DNA of 64,000 nucleotides from Salarchaeum japonicum_A. GTDB lineage: Archaea > Halobacteriota > Halobacteria > Halobacteriales > Halobacteriaceae. The stretch lies in the NCBI RefSeq assembly GCF_049705945.1, contig NZ_JBNAMV010000004.1, positions 744,001 to 808,000 on the forward strand, in the 5' to 3' direction. Below are positions 1 through 8,661 of the stretch, one piece after another (the first letter of the stretch is position 1; every line of letters begins with the position of its first letter). Made by a program: the position numbers and the translations under genes. Under the pieces are notes generated by a model. It searched no databases. It saw nothing but the letters and a program-made list of their open reading frames with translations, and was not told the origin of the DNA.

Positions 1-51
1 GAGGACGCGTTCCGCAACGAAACCATCGACAACTTCCCGCGCGCCGACTAA
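1..51 (+). CDS. 3' end of an unidentified protein-coding gene (cut by window start)
   Basis: The first 51 bases read in one frame as a short acidic C-terminal tail (EDAFRNETIDNFPRAD) closed by TAA. Codon choice is typical of the window (GAC, CGC, GCC). The body of the gene lies outside the window, so no function can be given. It is transcribed toward tRNA-Ser, which lies on the opposite strand. Confidence 0.6.
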   Translation, partial: EDAFRNETIDNFPRAD

Positions 52-157
52 CGCCGCACCGCCTCGCGGTTCACGTCTTCTCGCAGTCCGCGTCTTCTCG
101 ACCGTTTCTGAATTCTCTCGACAGCGCTCTCGCTATCCAATTAGAGAACGATAGAAC

Positions 158-178
158 CGCCGAGGGAGAGATTTGAAC
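158..178 (-). repeat. Partial copy of the tRNA-Ser 3' end (old attachment-site remnant)
   Basis: The 21 bases here are identical to positions 256-276, the T-arm and acceptor 3' end of the neighbouring tRNA-Ser, in the same orientation and 98 bp away. Identity stops abruptly afterwards. Integrases that use tRNA genes leave exactly this kind of 3'-end copy. I infer a footprint of a past integration or excision, because no integrase lies between the copies. Confidence 0.6.
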
Positions 179-255
179 CTCAGTCACTCCGCTACGCTCC
201 GTTCCTTGACTCAAACTCACCGTCACCGTCTGTTCTCGCTTCGCTCGAACAAGAG

Positions 256-340
256 CGCCGAGGGAGAGATTTGAACTCCCGAGTCCGTGAGGACAGTAGA
301 TTTCGAATCTACCGCCTTGGCCAGGCTAGGCTACCTCGGC
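256..340 (-). tRNA. tRNA-Ser (anticodon CGA)
   Basis: On the minus strand the 85-nt sequence starts GCCGAGG and ends CCTCGGC plus discriminator G, giving a perfect 7-bp acceptor stem. The anticodon stem-loop reads GTAGA-TTCGAAA-TCTAC, so the anticodon is CGA. The long variable arm and G73 fit a serine class II tRNA. No intron is seen and CCA is not encoded. Confidence 0.93.
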
Positions 341-428
341 TCACTCGCGTCTTGTCGGTTTTGGCGCTTGTAGGTTTCGGTTCGGGGGCATCGGCAGACC
401 TTTGGGCGCGCCGTCGGGGACGTGTTGT

Positions 429-1379
429 ATGAACGTCACGCAGGCGAGCGAGGAGGCGGCGGCGGTGCTGGATGCGGTTTCTGACGCGGTTATCGCGGAC
501 CGAGAGGTGCTGGAGACGGTACTCGTGGGGTTGCTCTCGCGCGGCCACGTGCTGCTGGAGGACGTGCCGGGAACTGGGAAGACGCTGACGGCGCGGAGCG
601 TCACGACCGCGCTCGGCCTCGACTTCTCCCGCGTCCAGTTCACGCCCGACCTCCTCCCCGCGGACGTGATGGGGACGCACGTCTTCAACGAGAAGACCCG
701 CGAGTTCGAGTTCCAGGAGGGGCCGATTTTCGGGAACGTCGTACTCGCGGACGAGATCAATCGCGCACCGCCGAAGACGCAGGCGGCGCTGCTGGAGGCG
801 ATGGAGGAAGGCCAGGTGACCGTCGGCGGGGAAACCCATCAGTTGCCGGAGCCGTTCTTCGTCATCGCGACGCAGAACCCCGTCGAGCAGGAGGGGACGT
901 TCCCGCTGCCGGAGGCGCAGCTCGACCGGTTCGTGGTGAAGTCGAGTCTCGGCTATCCGGACGACTCGGGCGAGGTCGAACTCCTGCGGCGGCGCGCGGG
1001 CCGCACCGAGCAGAGTCCGAGCGTCGACACGGTGCTCGACATCGAGGGCGTGCGCGCGCTCCGCGCGGTCCCCGAGGACGTGCGAGTGAACGACGACGTG
1101 CTGGAGTACGTCTCCGCGGTGGCGCGCGCGACCCGCGAGGACCCCCGCGTCGAGGTCGGCGTCAGCCCCCGCGGGACGCAGCGGTTGTTCGAGGTGGCGC
1201 GGGCGCGGGCGACGGTTCGCGGCCGCGAGTTCGTGACGCCGGAGGACGTGAAGCGGATGGCGGACGCGGCGCTCGCGCACCGACTCGTGCTCACGCCGGA
1301 CGCGTCCGTGCAGGACGTGTCGAAGCGGGACGTGGTGGCGGACGTGCTGGACGGCGTGCCGGTGCCGACCGTGGATTAG
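429..1379 (+). CDS. MoxR-family AAA+ ATPase
   Basis: This is a 316-residue ATPase of the MoxR/RavA branch of AAA+ proteins, which act as chaperone-like factors in metal insertion or in maturing complexes with DUF58/VWA partners. Walker A GTGKT lies near residues 48-52, Walker B VLADEINRA near residue 105, and an ATQNP sensor segment follows. I chose the ATG at 429 because its N-terminus (MNVTQASEEA) matches the family; an ATG 27 bp upstream adds a non-conserved tail. The gene converges on the DUF58 operon that presumably encodes its partners. Haloarchaeal moxR and DUF58 genes are usually found together, so a functional link is likely. Confidence 0.92.
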   Translation: MNVTQASEEAAAVLDAVSDAVIADREVLETVLVGLLSRGHVLLEDVPGTGKTLTARSVTTALGLDFSRVQFTPDLLPADVMGTHVFNEKTREFEFQEGPIFGNVVLADEINRAPPKTQAALLEAMEEGQVTVGGETHQLPEPFFVIATQNPVEQEGTFPLPEAQLDRFVVKSSLGYPDDSGEVELLRRRAGRTEQSPSVDTVLDIEGVRALRAVPEDVRVNDDVLEYVSAVARATREDPRVEVGVSPRGTQRLFEVARARATVRGREFVTPEDVKRMADAALAHRLVLTPDASVQDVSKRDVVADVLDGVPVPTVD

Positions 1380-1873
1380 CGGAGCGCGCCGAACAGCGCG
1401 AGCGCGCCCGCGGCGAGCAGGACGACCGCGGCGACTGGGCGGCCGTCGGCGCCGACGAGGTAGACCGCGTAGCCTGCGGCGACGGCGAGCGCGGCGACCG
1501 CGAACGTGACGGTTGCGTGGACGAGTTCGGCGTTCCGGGTGCGGGCGTCCGCACCGACGTGTTCGCCGAGGCCGATGCCGTGTTCGCCGAGGTCCCACGC
1601 GGCGACGGCGAGCGCGCCCGCTGCAAGCGACGCAAACACCGCGCCGCGGAGCGCCACCGCGGCGAGCAGCGCGGCGAGGAAGACGACGGCCGCGCCGGCC
1701 GTGACGGAGAGCCGCGACCCCGCGAACGCGCCGTACGCGAAGACGAGAACGCCGACCGCAGCGATAGCCGCAACGCCTGTCGAGACGGTGGCGACGAACA
1801 CCGTGGCGAGCGTGAGGGCGACGGTGGCGGCGGTCGCGGTGTTCCGCGGCGGCGTCGCGTCGAACTCGGTCAC
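1376..1873 (-). CDS. Multi-pass membrane protein of the DUF58/MoxR cluster
   Basis: This 165-residue protein has about four or five hydrophobic Ala/Val-rich segments and little else. It is the last gene of a four-gene minus-strand operon with DUF58 and DUF4129 proteins. I recall an uncharacterised haloarchaeal family (DUF7519-like) in this slot but could not check it. The GTG at 1873 is preferred because it overlaps the TGA of the upstream DUF58 gene (GTGA) and a GGAGGTG ribosome-binding site precedes it. The last codons overlap the end of convergent moxR by 4 bp. Confidence 0.75.
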   Translation of the reverse strand: MTEFDATPPRNTATAATVALTLATVFVATVSTGVAAIAAVGVLVFAYGAFAGSRLSVTAGAAVVFLAALLAAVALRGAVFASLAAGALAVAAWDLGEHGIGLGEHVGADARTRNAELVHATVTFAVAALAVAAGYAVYLVGADGRPVAAVVLLAAGALALFGALR

Positions 1874-3132
1874 GTCCGCCACCTCCGTTCTGCGGTCGCG
1901 AGCGCGACTGCGAGCGGCGTTCCGGCCGCCCAATCGAGCACGCGGACGCCGGCGCGCCGCACGTCCCGGATTCGGAGGCGGCGCTCGACGCGGGCGAGCG
2001 TCTCACCGACCTCGCTCCCGCCGGTCGGGTCGGGGGAGACGACCGTCACCGGGTGGCCGTGCGCGTCGAGCTGGCGGGCGAACGCAGCGACGCCGTCGTC
2101 CACGAGCGGCGTGAAACAGACGACCTGGGCGTCGGAGGGAAGACGGCCGAGGAGCCGAACCAGCGTCGTCCGACTGAAGAACGGTTCGTCCGGCGGCGTC
2201 GGCGCGAAGGCGTCGTCGAGCGCGAGCGACCGCCGGAGCCGCTGGCGGTGGTCGCGGCCCAACCCGGGCGCGAGCCACGCGGTCCGCGGACCGCAGCTCG
2301 CGAGGCCGACGCGGTCACCAGCGTCAAGCAGGGCGCTCGCGACCGCGCCCGCCGCGCCGACGCTCCGGTCCACCGCGGATTCCTCGTCGGCGTCGGCGAC
2401 GTACGCCGACTCGCGGGTGTCCACGACGAGAACGACGGTACCAGCGCGTTCCTCTCGGAACTCGACCGTGGAGAGTTCGCCCGTTCGCGCGAGGCGCTGC
2501 CAGTCCAGTCGCGAGAGCGGGTCGCCGCGGCGGTACTCCCGGGTCGCGTGGAACTCCACACCCGTTCCGCCCTCGTTCGTGGTGAGGCGGCCGACCTGCC
2601 GGGTCGCCTGCGAGCGCAACGGGAACCCGTCGATTGTGTCGAGTTCGGGGACGCAGCGGATGGTGTCGTCGCCGTCGACGGCCACCGTGGTCTCGACCTC
2701 GACCGACCCGGCGACATCCCGCGCGACGACCGTGAGGTCGCCGAACTCGTGGTCGCCCCGCGGCGCTTCGACCAGGTAGGAGAAACTGGCTTCCTTGCCG
2801 GCGCGGAGCGCGGTCGCGAGTCGCGGCGACCCGCCGGTGACTTCGACCGCGTCCGGCACGCCGTCGAGGAGGCGGAGGTCGGGGAGGAAACCGCCGTCGT
2901 TGCGAACAGTGACAGCTACCTCGACCTCGTCGTCGCGGGCGGGCGTCGAGTCCGAGACCTCGCGTTCGACCGAGAGGTCGGGCGATGGTTCGGTGTCGAA
3001 GCGCGCGTAGCCGGCGTACGCGCCGCCGACGACGGCGACGAGGAGCGCACCGGGCGCAGTGAAGAGGAGGGCGACCGCCGCGGAGACGAACGTGACGGCG
3101 GCGATGCCGCGCCAGCGCTCTGTGTCGGTCAT
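1870..3132 (-). CDS. DUF58 domain-containing protein
   Basis: This 420-residue protein has two N-terminal membrane helices (about residues 10-45), a beta-rich region, and a C-terminal DUF58 domain. The domain is recognised by the block EYRRGDPLSRLDWQRLART followed by a VWA-like stretch, VVLVVDTR. DUF58 proteins are typical partners of MoxR ATPases, and their biochemical role is not settled. Its ATG overlaps the stop of the upstream gene (ATGA) and its own stop overlaps the next GTG, so the operon is translationally coupled. Confidence 0.88.
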   Translation of the reverse strand: MTDTERWRGIAAVTFVSAAVALLFTAPGALLVAVVGGAYAGYARFDTEPSPDLSVEREVSDSTPARDDEVEVAVTVRNDGGFLPDLRLLDGVPDAVEVTGGSPRLATALRAGKEASFSYLVEAPRGDHEFGDLTVVARDVAGSVEVETTVAVDGDDTIRCVPELDTIDGFPLRSQATRQVGRLTTNEGGTGVEFHATREYRRGDPLSRLDWQRLARTGELSTVEFREERAGTVVLVVDTRESAYVADADEESAVDRSVGAAGAVASALLDAGDRVGLASCGPRTAWLAPGLGRDHRQRLRRSLALDDAFAPTPPDEPFFSRTTLVRLLGRLPSDAQVVCFTPLVDDGVAAFARQLDAHGHPVTVVSPDPTGGSEVGETLARVERRLRIRDVRRAGVRVLDWAAGTPLAVALATAERRWRT

Positions 3133-3683
3133 GCTTCCTCCGCGATGGCCGAGAGTTCAGCGACGGCGCGGGTCGCCCGCCGGTCGAACGCTGCGGTGCC
3201 GCGGACCACGTCCCGGAGTTGTATCCGGAGCGGCCGCGTGGGCGTGGTTCGCGCGAAGAACGCGGCGGCGTGCGGGTCGTCCGTCCACGTGCCATCGCGG
3301 AGCGCGGCCTCGGCGTCCGCGGTCGTGTAGCCGCCGTACGCCGTGAGGACGCTCATCGCCGTCTCGCGGAGGTCCTCTCGGAGTTCCCGGCGGTCCCTGT
3401 TCATACGGCTGGACGCCGCCGTACGGAGGCGGTCGGTACGGTCCGCGCCGGGGCGGTCGAACGTCACGCGCGACTCGACCTCGGGGAGCGACGCGGACTC
3501 TCGGGATGCCGCCCGGCGAGCGCTGCCCGCGCGGACGCCGAGGAGGAGCGCGAGCGCGCCGAGCGCGAAGATGGCGGTCCGGTTCGTGCCGAGCGTGCCC
3601 GCGAACCCGGGCGCGACGACGAATACGACACCGAGCGCCACCGCGGCGACGCCGACCGCGAGCGCGACGGCTCGCGTGTTCAC
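3129..3683 (-). CDS. Membrane protein of the DUF58 operon (DUF7269-like)
   Basis: This 184-residue protein has two N-terminal transmembrane segments (about residues 5-27 and 36-52) and a charged cytoplasmic C-terminal domain containing a segment ending AYGGYTTADAEAALRDGTW. Haloarchaeal operons of this type carry a protein of this size and layout between DUF4129 and DUF58; I recall it as DUF7269 but did not verify that. It overlaps its neighbours by 4 bp on both sides. No catalytic motif is evident. Confidence 0.75.
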   Translation of the reverse strand: MNTRAVALAVGVAAVALGVVFVVAPGFAGTLGTNRTAIFALGALALLLGVRAGSARRAASRESASLPEVESRVTFDRPGADRTDRLRTAASSRMNRDRRELREDLRETAMSVLTAYGGYTTADAEAALRDGTWTDDPHAAAFFARTTPTRPLRIQLRDVVRGTAAFDRRATRAVAELSAIAEEA

Positions 3684-4615
3684 TCCTCGTCACCCCCGTA
3701 GGCGGCCTCAATGTCGCGGAGCGCGTCGAGCGCGCGGCGTTCGCGTTCCGCGGTGACTGGCTGGTCGCCGTACCGGACCTCGCGGAACACGTCGGTGAGC
3801 GTATCGACGTGCTGCGGGTCCATGCCAGCGTCGTGGGCGGCGCGCGCGAACTCGGCGGGCGTCGTCGTCTCCGGGGCCGCGATGTCGAGGTGGTCGGTCA
3901 TGTCTCTCCACGCGCGGTAGACGGCGTTCTCCACGTCCTCGTCGTCCTCGATGCGGTCCGCGGCGACGCCCGCGGCGGTCGCGACGGCGTCCAGCGACTC
4001 CTCGGGTTCGGGGTTCCGGAGGGCCTCGTCGTCGGCGTCGTCACCGCTTCCGCGGACGAAGAGGTAGACGAGGACACCGCTCGCGGCGACGAGCACGAGC
4101 AGGAGGACCGGCGGCGTGGTGACCGCGGATACCGCGTCGGAACCGGCACCCCCGCCACCGACCGGAATCGTTTGGTTCTGCACCTGTCGAACGGTCTCCT
4201 CGACGGGGTTCGAGTCGGTTCCACACTTCGTGAGGAAGGCGTGCAGGAGGACGAAGGGGAAAACGAGGACGAGGAGGAGCGCGAGCGCGATAGCCGTGTT
4301 CGCCCGCCATCGGATGAACGCGAACAACGCGATAGCGGCGAGGACGGCGAGCGCGAGGAACGTCGGCGTCAGGAGGAACGGGATGCAGACGACGAACGCC
4401 GACCCGAGCTTCGGCAGGCCCGAAACCGACGACCCCTGACCGGTATCAGTGCTGCTACCGTTGCGGTCGGCGTCCGCGGGACCGCTCGGACCGCTGAAAC
4501 CACCACCACCGCCACCGCCGCCGCTCGTCGCCGGGTTCGCGAGCGTCGCGGCGGCGAGACCGAGCGCGACGACGACGAGGAGGGCGACGACGAGCGCGAG
4601 CCGGTTCCGCTTCAC
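3680..4615 (-). CDS. DUF4129 domain-containing membrane protein
   Basis: This 311-residue protein is the first gene of the four-gene operon. It has an N-terminal hydrophobic segment, a Gly/Ser-rich linker and three further membrane segments. The C-terminal soluble DUF4129 domain reads VYRAWRDMTDHL followed by TTPAEFARAAHDAGMD and VFREVRYGDQP. DUF4129 domains also end archaeal transglutaminase-like proteins of MoxR/DUF58 clusters. Its upstream region is shared with the divergent pilus operon. Confidence 0.85.
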   Translation of the reverse strand: MKRNRLALVVALLVVVALGLAAATLANPATSGGGGGGGGFSGPSGPADADRNGSSTDTGQGSSVSGLPKLGSAFVVCIPFLLTPTFLALAVLAAIALFAFIRWRANTAIALALLLVLVFPFVLLHAFLTKCGTDSNPVEETVRQVQNQTIPVGGGGAGSDAVSAVTTPPVLLLVLVAASGVLVYLFVRGSGDDADDEALRNPEPEESLDAVATAAGVAADRIEDDEDVENAVYRAWRDMTDHLDIAAPETTTPAEFARAAHDAGMDPQHVDTLTDVFREVRYGDQPVTAERERRALDALRDIEAAYGGDEE

Positions 4616-4682
4616 GTCACGGCCTTATCCTATCTCTCGTAAATTACTATCGCACGACAAGTACCATTCCTTATTCTGAAAA

Positions 4683-4690
4683 TTTAAATA
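4683..4690 (+). promoter_or_regulatory. TATA-like box of the pilus operon
   Basis: TTTAAATA is centred about 27 nt before the GTG at 4714, so transcription should begin at or next to the start codon (a leaderless mRNA). The whole 4616-4713 gap is A+T-rich compared with its surroundings and separates two divergent operons. Confidence 0.55.
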
Positions 4691-4713
4691 CTGAATAGTC
4701 TGATTCTAATATC

Positions 4714-6846
4714 GTGAGTTCCCCGCCCGAGGTGCCTGCGCCGGTGCCGCCCGACGCGGCCGACGCCTGGTACGCCCCCGACGTTCACAGCCAGTACGAA
4801 CCGACGCCCGGCGTCGTCGTCACCATCACTCGCGACCGCGGCGCGTTCCGCTACCGCGTCCGCGAACCCGTCCTCACCGCCGCGGAAACCGACGCCGACG
4901 ACCGCGTGCACGCCTACTTCGAACGCGGCCACCCGACCCAACCGCGGACCCGTGAGGGCGCGCGGGAACGCTACGCCAGAGGATTGGACGACAAACACCG
5001 CCGCGCCGTCGCGCGCCTCGCCGACGCGACCCCGGCGGGCGAACGTCGCCTTCGATACTACGCGCTCCGGGACGTGCGGTGTCTCGGCGCGCTCACCCCG
5101 CTCGCGCTCGACGACAACGTCGAGGTCGCGGACGCGGACGGCGACCACCTCGTCGTCCACACGACCGAGTACGCGCCCGCCCGCACCGACATCGCCGCCG
5201 ACGCCGACGCGCTCGACCGCTTCCTCTCCGAACGCCTCGACACCTACACCGTCCCGTTCCGCGAGTTCGACGTGCCCGTCGTCGTCTACCGCGAACACGT
5301 CCTCGGCACGGACGCCTTCGACGTGCAGTACGCCGTCCGCGAACCCGACCTCCTGCCCGGCGACCGCGAACTCCTCACCGACTGCAAGACCCACGTCTGG
5401 GACGCACGCGTCGGCGACCTCGTCACCGACCACGCCGCGTTCGTCGCGGAGCGCGCCGACCGCTACCTCGCGCGACGCCTCACCGCGCGGAACGCCGGGC
5501 GCTGGCTCGACACCCTCCAACACCGCGCCCGCGACGCGCTCGCCGCCTACGACCTCGCGCTCCCTCCAGTCGACCGCCGATTCGCCGACGACCGACTGGA
5601 CGACCTCCGATACTACGTCCTCCGCGACTTCGTCGGTCACGGCGAACTCACCGTCCCCATCCGCGACGACCACCTCGAGGACGTGGAAGCGAACCGCGTC
5701 GGCGAACGCGTGAAAGTCGTCCCCCGGCACTCGCTCTGGAAGGACGGCCGCATCCCAACGAATCTAATATTCGATGACGAACGGTCGTTCGTCGACCTCG
5801 TCACCCAGCTCGCGGCCGAGGACGGCGTCGAACTCAACGCGAGCAATCCGAGCGCGAAGGTGAACATCCGACCCGAGGGCGTCGGCGACGACGTGACGGT
5901 GCGGTGTGCGGTCGCGTTGCCCGCCATCAGCGCGGACGGCCCGCACGTCTCCATCCGCAAACAGGCCCCGGACGCCCTCACGCCGACCGACCTCGTGCGC
6001 ACGGACTCGATTTCGCCGGCGATGGTGGCGCTGCTCTGGATGGCGTACGAACACCACGGCGTCGTCGTGTTCTCCGGGCCGACCGGCGTCGGGAAGACGA
6101 CGCTGATGAACGCGCACGCGCCGTTCATCCCGCACCGCGACCGCCCCGTCAGCATCGACGAAGGCTCGCGGGAAGTGAGTCTCCCCCACGAGACCGGCGT
6201 CTCCCTGACGACGCGCGACCACGAGAACCCCCACAAGCGCGTGACGATGGCGGACCTGATGACGGAATCGAACTATCTCAATCCCGATGTCGAGATTATC
6301 GCGGAGATAAACACGCCCGAGAGCTTCGAGACGTTCGCGGACGTGCTCAACACGGGCCACGGCGTCATCGGCACGACGCACGCCGCGGACGCCGACCGCC
6401 TCGTGAACCGCGTCGTCGAACAGGGACTGCCCGCGTACCTCCTGCGCGAAATCGACCTCGTCGTCTTCCCGCGGCACGTCGAGGGCGAACGCTACGTCGG
6501 CGAGATACTCGAACTCGTAGATAAGTCGACGTACGACCGACTCCCCCGAGGACTCGCGAGGCCGTATCGAGAAGGACGACACGACGATTCACTACCACCG
6601 GGTTGCCGGCCGCCGCGAGGGCGCGTTCGCGTTCGCGGACGCGAGCGAGGTAGCGTTCTTCGACCGGCTCGCCGCGCACACCGACCGACTGCGTGACGCC
6701 GTCGTCGCGGAGTTCGAGCGGAAACAGCGGTACGTCGAGTACTTCGTACAGGACGACCTGAGCGACCGCGACGACCTGTTCGCGTTCCTCGCGGACCTGC
6801 GGACGGACGAGGCGGCGACGGTCGAGCGCGCCGCGGGGGACGCGTG
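4714..6846 (+). CDS. pilB: Type IV pilus/archaellum-type secretion ATPase, frameshifted near its 3' end
   Basis: This is a PilB/ArlI-family hexameric ATPase that powers pilin assembly at the membrane. The family-specific N-terminal half is followed by Walker A GPTGVGKTT (about residue 455), an Asp/Walker B region DVEIIAEINTPES (about 525) and a His box GHGVIGTTHA. The starting frame stops at 6696 after a low-complexity Arg/Pro-rich tail. From about 6539 the +1 frame instead gives a typical tail (DSPEDSRGRIEKDDTTIHYH, later VEYFVQDDLSDRDDLFAF) ending in a TGA at 6844-6846 that overlaps the next gene's GTG. One base removed near the C5 run at 6543-6547 restores the frame. The core ATPase is intact, so the loss is about the last 100 residues. 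A sequencing error is possible. Confidence 0.85.
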
Positions 6847-8661
6847 AGCGGCGTTCTCGACCGCGCGCTCTACGCTCTCTTCGGCGGACACGCCGACCGG
6901 CGACGGCACGCGACCGACCGCCGGCGCTACCGCGGCACCACCGGCACGGAAGGGTTCGACGTGTACCTCGCGCGGCTCTACGGCGCGTCCTGGGTCGCGT
7001 TCGCGCTCGCGGCGGTGCTCGCGGGCGGACTCGCGTGGGCCACGCCGCTCGCCACGACCGTCGCCGGGGCCGTCGACCCGCTCACGCCGCTCGCGACGGC
7101 GGGACTCGTCGGCGCGCTCACCGGGCTCCTCGCGAAGCGCGGCGCGTTGCTCGCCGGCAGCCTCCACCTCCGCTGGGTGCTGCACGCGCGGCGCGCGGAC
7201 ATCGACCGCACGCTCCCGAGCGCGGTGCGCTACCTGCGCGTGCTCGCGTCCGCCGGCTCCGGGGAGCGCGCGCTGTTCGACGCCGTCGCCGCCCGCGAGC
7301 GCGCGTACGGCGAGACCGCCGTGGCGTTCGGCACCGTCCGGAACAAGGCCGCGCTCTCCGGCAGCCTCGGGCAGGCGCTCCGCGTAGTCGCGCGGGACAC
7401 GCCCTCCCGGGACGCTCTCGCGCCGTTCCTCCTGAAGTTCCGCGAGCACGCCGCGACCGGGCCGGACGCCGTCGAACAGTTCCTCCGACTCGAAGCCCGG
7501 ATGCTCGCGAACCGACAGGCCCGCGCCCGCACGGAGGCGGAGGGCTTCCTCGAACTGCTCGCGGAACTGTTCGTCGTGCTGCTCGTGATGCCCGCGCTCG
7601 TTGTCGTCTCCGTGACCGTGATGAGCGTGCTCGCGCCCGGACTCGGCGCACCCGTCGCGATTGCGGGATACGTGACGACGCCACGGACGCTCCTCGTCGC
7701 GGGCTGCGGCGTGTTCGTGCTCGGTATCGGCGCGATTGCGGCCGCGCTCGTCGGCGTGTTCCGGCCGAGCGGGTTCGGCGACCACTGGACGCGCTCGCGC
7801 GGCCTCGGCGTGCTCGCGAACGCGCCGCACAACCCCGCGGACGCCCTGCTCGTCCTCGCGCCGCTCGCCCCCGCGCTGGCAGTCGGATTCGCCGCTTTCG
7901 GCGTGGGCGTCTGGGACGCGCTGGTGCTCGCGTACGCGGGCGTCGCCGTCCCCGTCGGGGTCGTGGCGGCGCGGCGGTCGCGGGCGGACGACGCGAAGGA
8001 CCGGGAGTTGAAGGACGCCGTGCACGCCATCGCGGGCCACGTCAGCCTCGGCGTGCCGTTCGCGGACGCGGTCGGCCGCGTCGTCGAGGACGGGTCGCTC
8101 GACGCATTGCGCGCCGACACCGCCGACCTCGCGCGCCGCCTCGACTTCCCATCGTCCGGCGAGGACCGTCGGACTGCGGCGCTGGCCGCGTACGCCGAAC
8201 GGGTCGGCACGCCGCTCGCCGACCAGGCCATCGGGCTCGTCGCGGGCGCGCTCACCGCCGGTAGCGAGGTCGAAACCGCGTTCGACGCGCTCCAGGCCGA
8301 GGTGGGGCGGCTCTACCACGAGAAGAAGGCGCTTCGGTCGGAGCTCGCGGTGTACGTCGCGGTCGGCTGGACGACCGCCCTCCTGGTCGTGGGTATCGTC
8401 GTCGCCATCAACGCGTACGTCCTCGATAGCTTCGCGCAACTCTCGACCGTCTCGACCGCCACGACCGGTTTGTCGCTCGCGCCGGACGCGGTCGACCCAT
8501 CGCGCGACCGCCACCACTTCTACCTCGTGACGCAGGCGACGATGCTCTCCTGCGGCTGGTTCGCCGCCATGGCGAGCAGGGGGCGGTACGCCGCGCTCCT
8601 CCACTCCGGCCTGCTCGCGCTCGCCGCGTTCTGCGCGTTCCGCATCGGAGGGTTCGCGTGA
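6844..8661 (+). CDS. pilC: Type II/IV secretion F-family membrane platform protein (TadC/PilC-like)
   Basis: This 605-residue protein has two tandem T2SSF-type halves. Each has a cytoplasmic helical domain followed by membrane segments, for example LLVMPALVVVSVTVMSVLAPG near 250 and ALLVVGIVVAINAYV near 515. It is the inner-membrane platform that works with the ATPase encoded just upstream. The GTG at 6844 overlaps the ATPase TGA, and its stop overlaps the next GTG. This supports reading the ATPase through to 6846. Confidence 0.88.
   Translation: MSGVLDRALYALFGGHADRRRHATDRRRYRGTTGTEGFDVYLARLYGASWVAFALAAVLAGGLAWATPLATTVAGAVDPLTPLATAGLVGALTGLLAKRGALLAGSLHLRWVLHARRADIDRTLPSAVRYLRVLASAGSGERALFDAVAARERAYGETAVAFGTVRNKAALSGSLGQALRVVARDTPSRDALAPFLLKFREHAATGPDAVEQFLRLEARMLANRQARARTEAEGFLELLAELFVVLLVMPALVVVSVTVMSVLAPGLGAPVAIAGYVTTPRTLLVAGCGVFVLGIGAIAAALVGVFRPSGFGDHWTRSRGLGVLANAPHNPADALLVLAPLAPALAVGFAAFGVGVWDALVLAYAGVAVPVGVVAARRSRADDAKDRELKDAVHAIAGHVSLGVPFADAVGRVVEDGSLDALRADTADLARRLDFPSSGEDRRTAALAAYAERVGTPLADQAIGLVAGALTAGSEVETAFDALQAEVGRLYHEKKALRSELAVYVAVGWTTALLVVGIVVAINAYVLDSFAQLSTVSTATTGLSLAPDAVDPSRDRHHFYLVTQATMLSCGWFAAMASRGRYAALLHSGLLALAAFCAFRIGGFA

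Noticed and set aside
309..2006. Long minus-strand open frame opposite moxR
   Set aside because: Arg-rich, low-complexity product in the shadow of moxR and its neighbour; typical antisense frame in high-G+C coding DNA.
4684..5730. 348-codon minus-strand frame opposite the pilus ATPase
   Set aside because: Val/Glu-rich shadow of the opposite-strand gene; no start signal or motif.
4714..6846. Programmed ribosomal frameshift in the pilus ATPase
   Set aside because: A C-run is present, but no conserved slippery context or downstream structure was evident, and a mutation or sequencing error is simpler. Reported as an open question only.
6592..8604. 670-codon minus-strand frame opposite the TadC-like gene
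   Set aside because: The product is an Arg/Glu-rich shadow; the opposite strand has clear membrane segments and gene overlaps.
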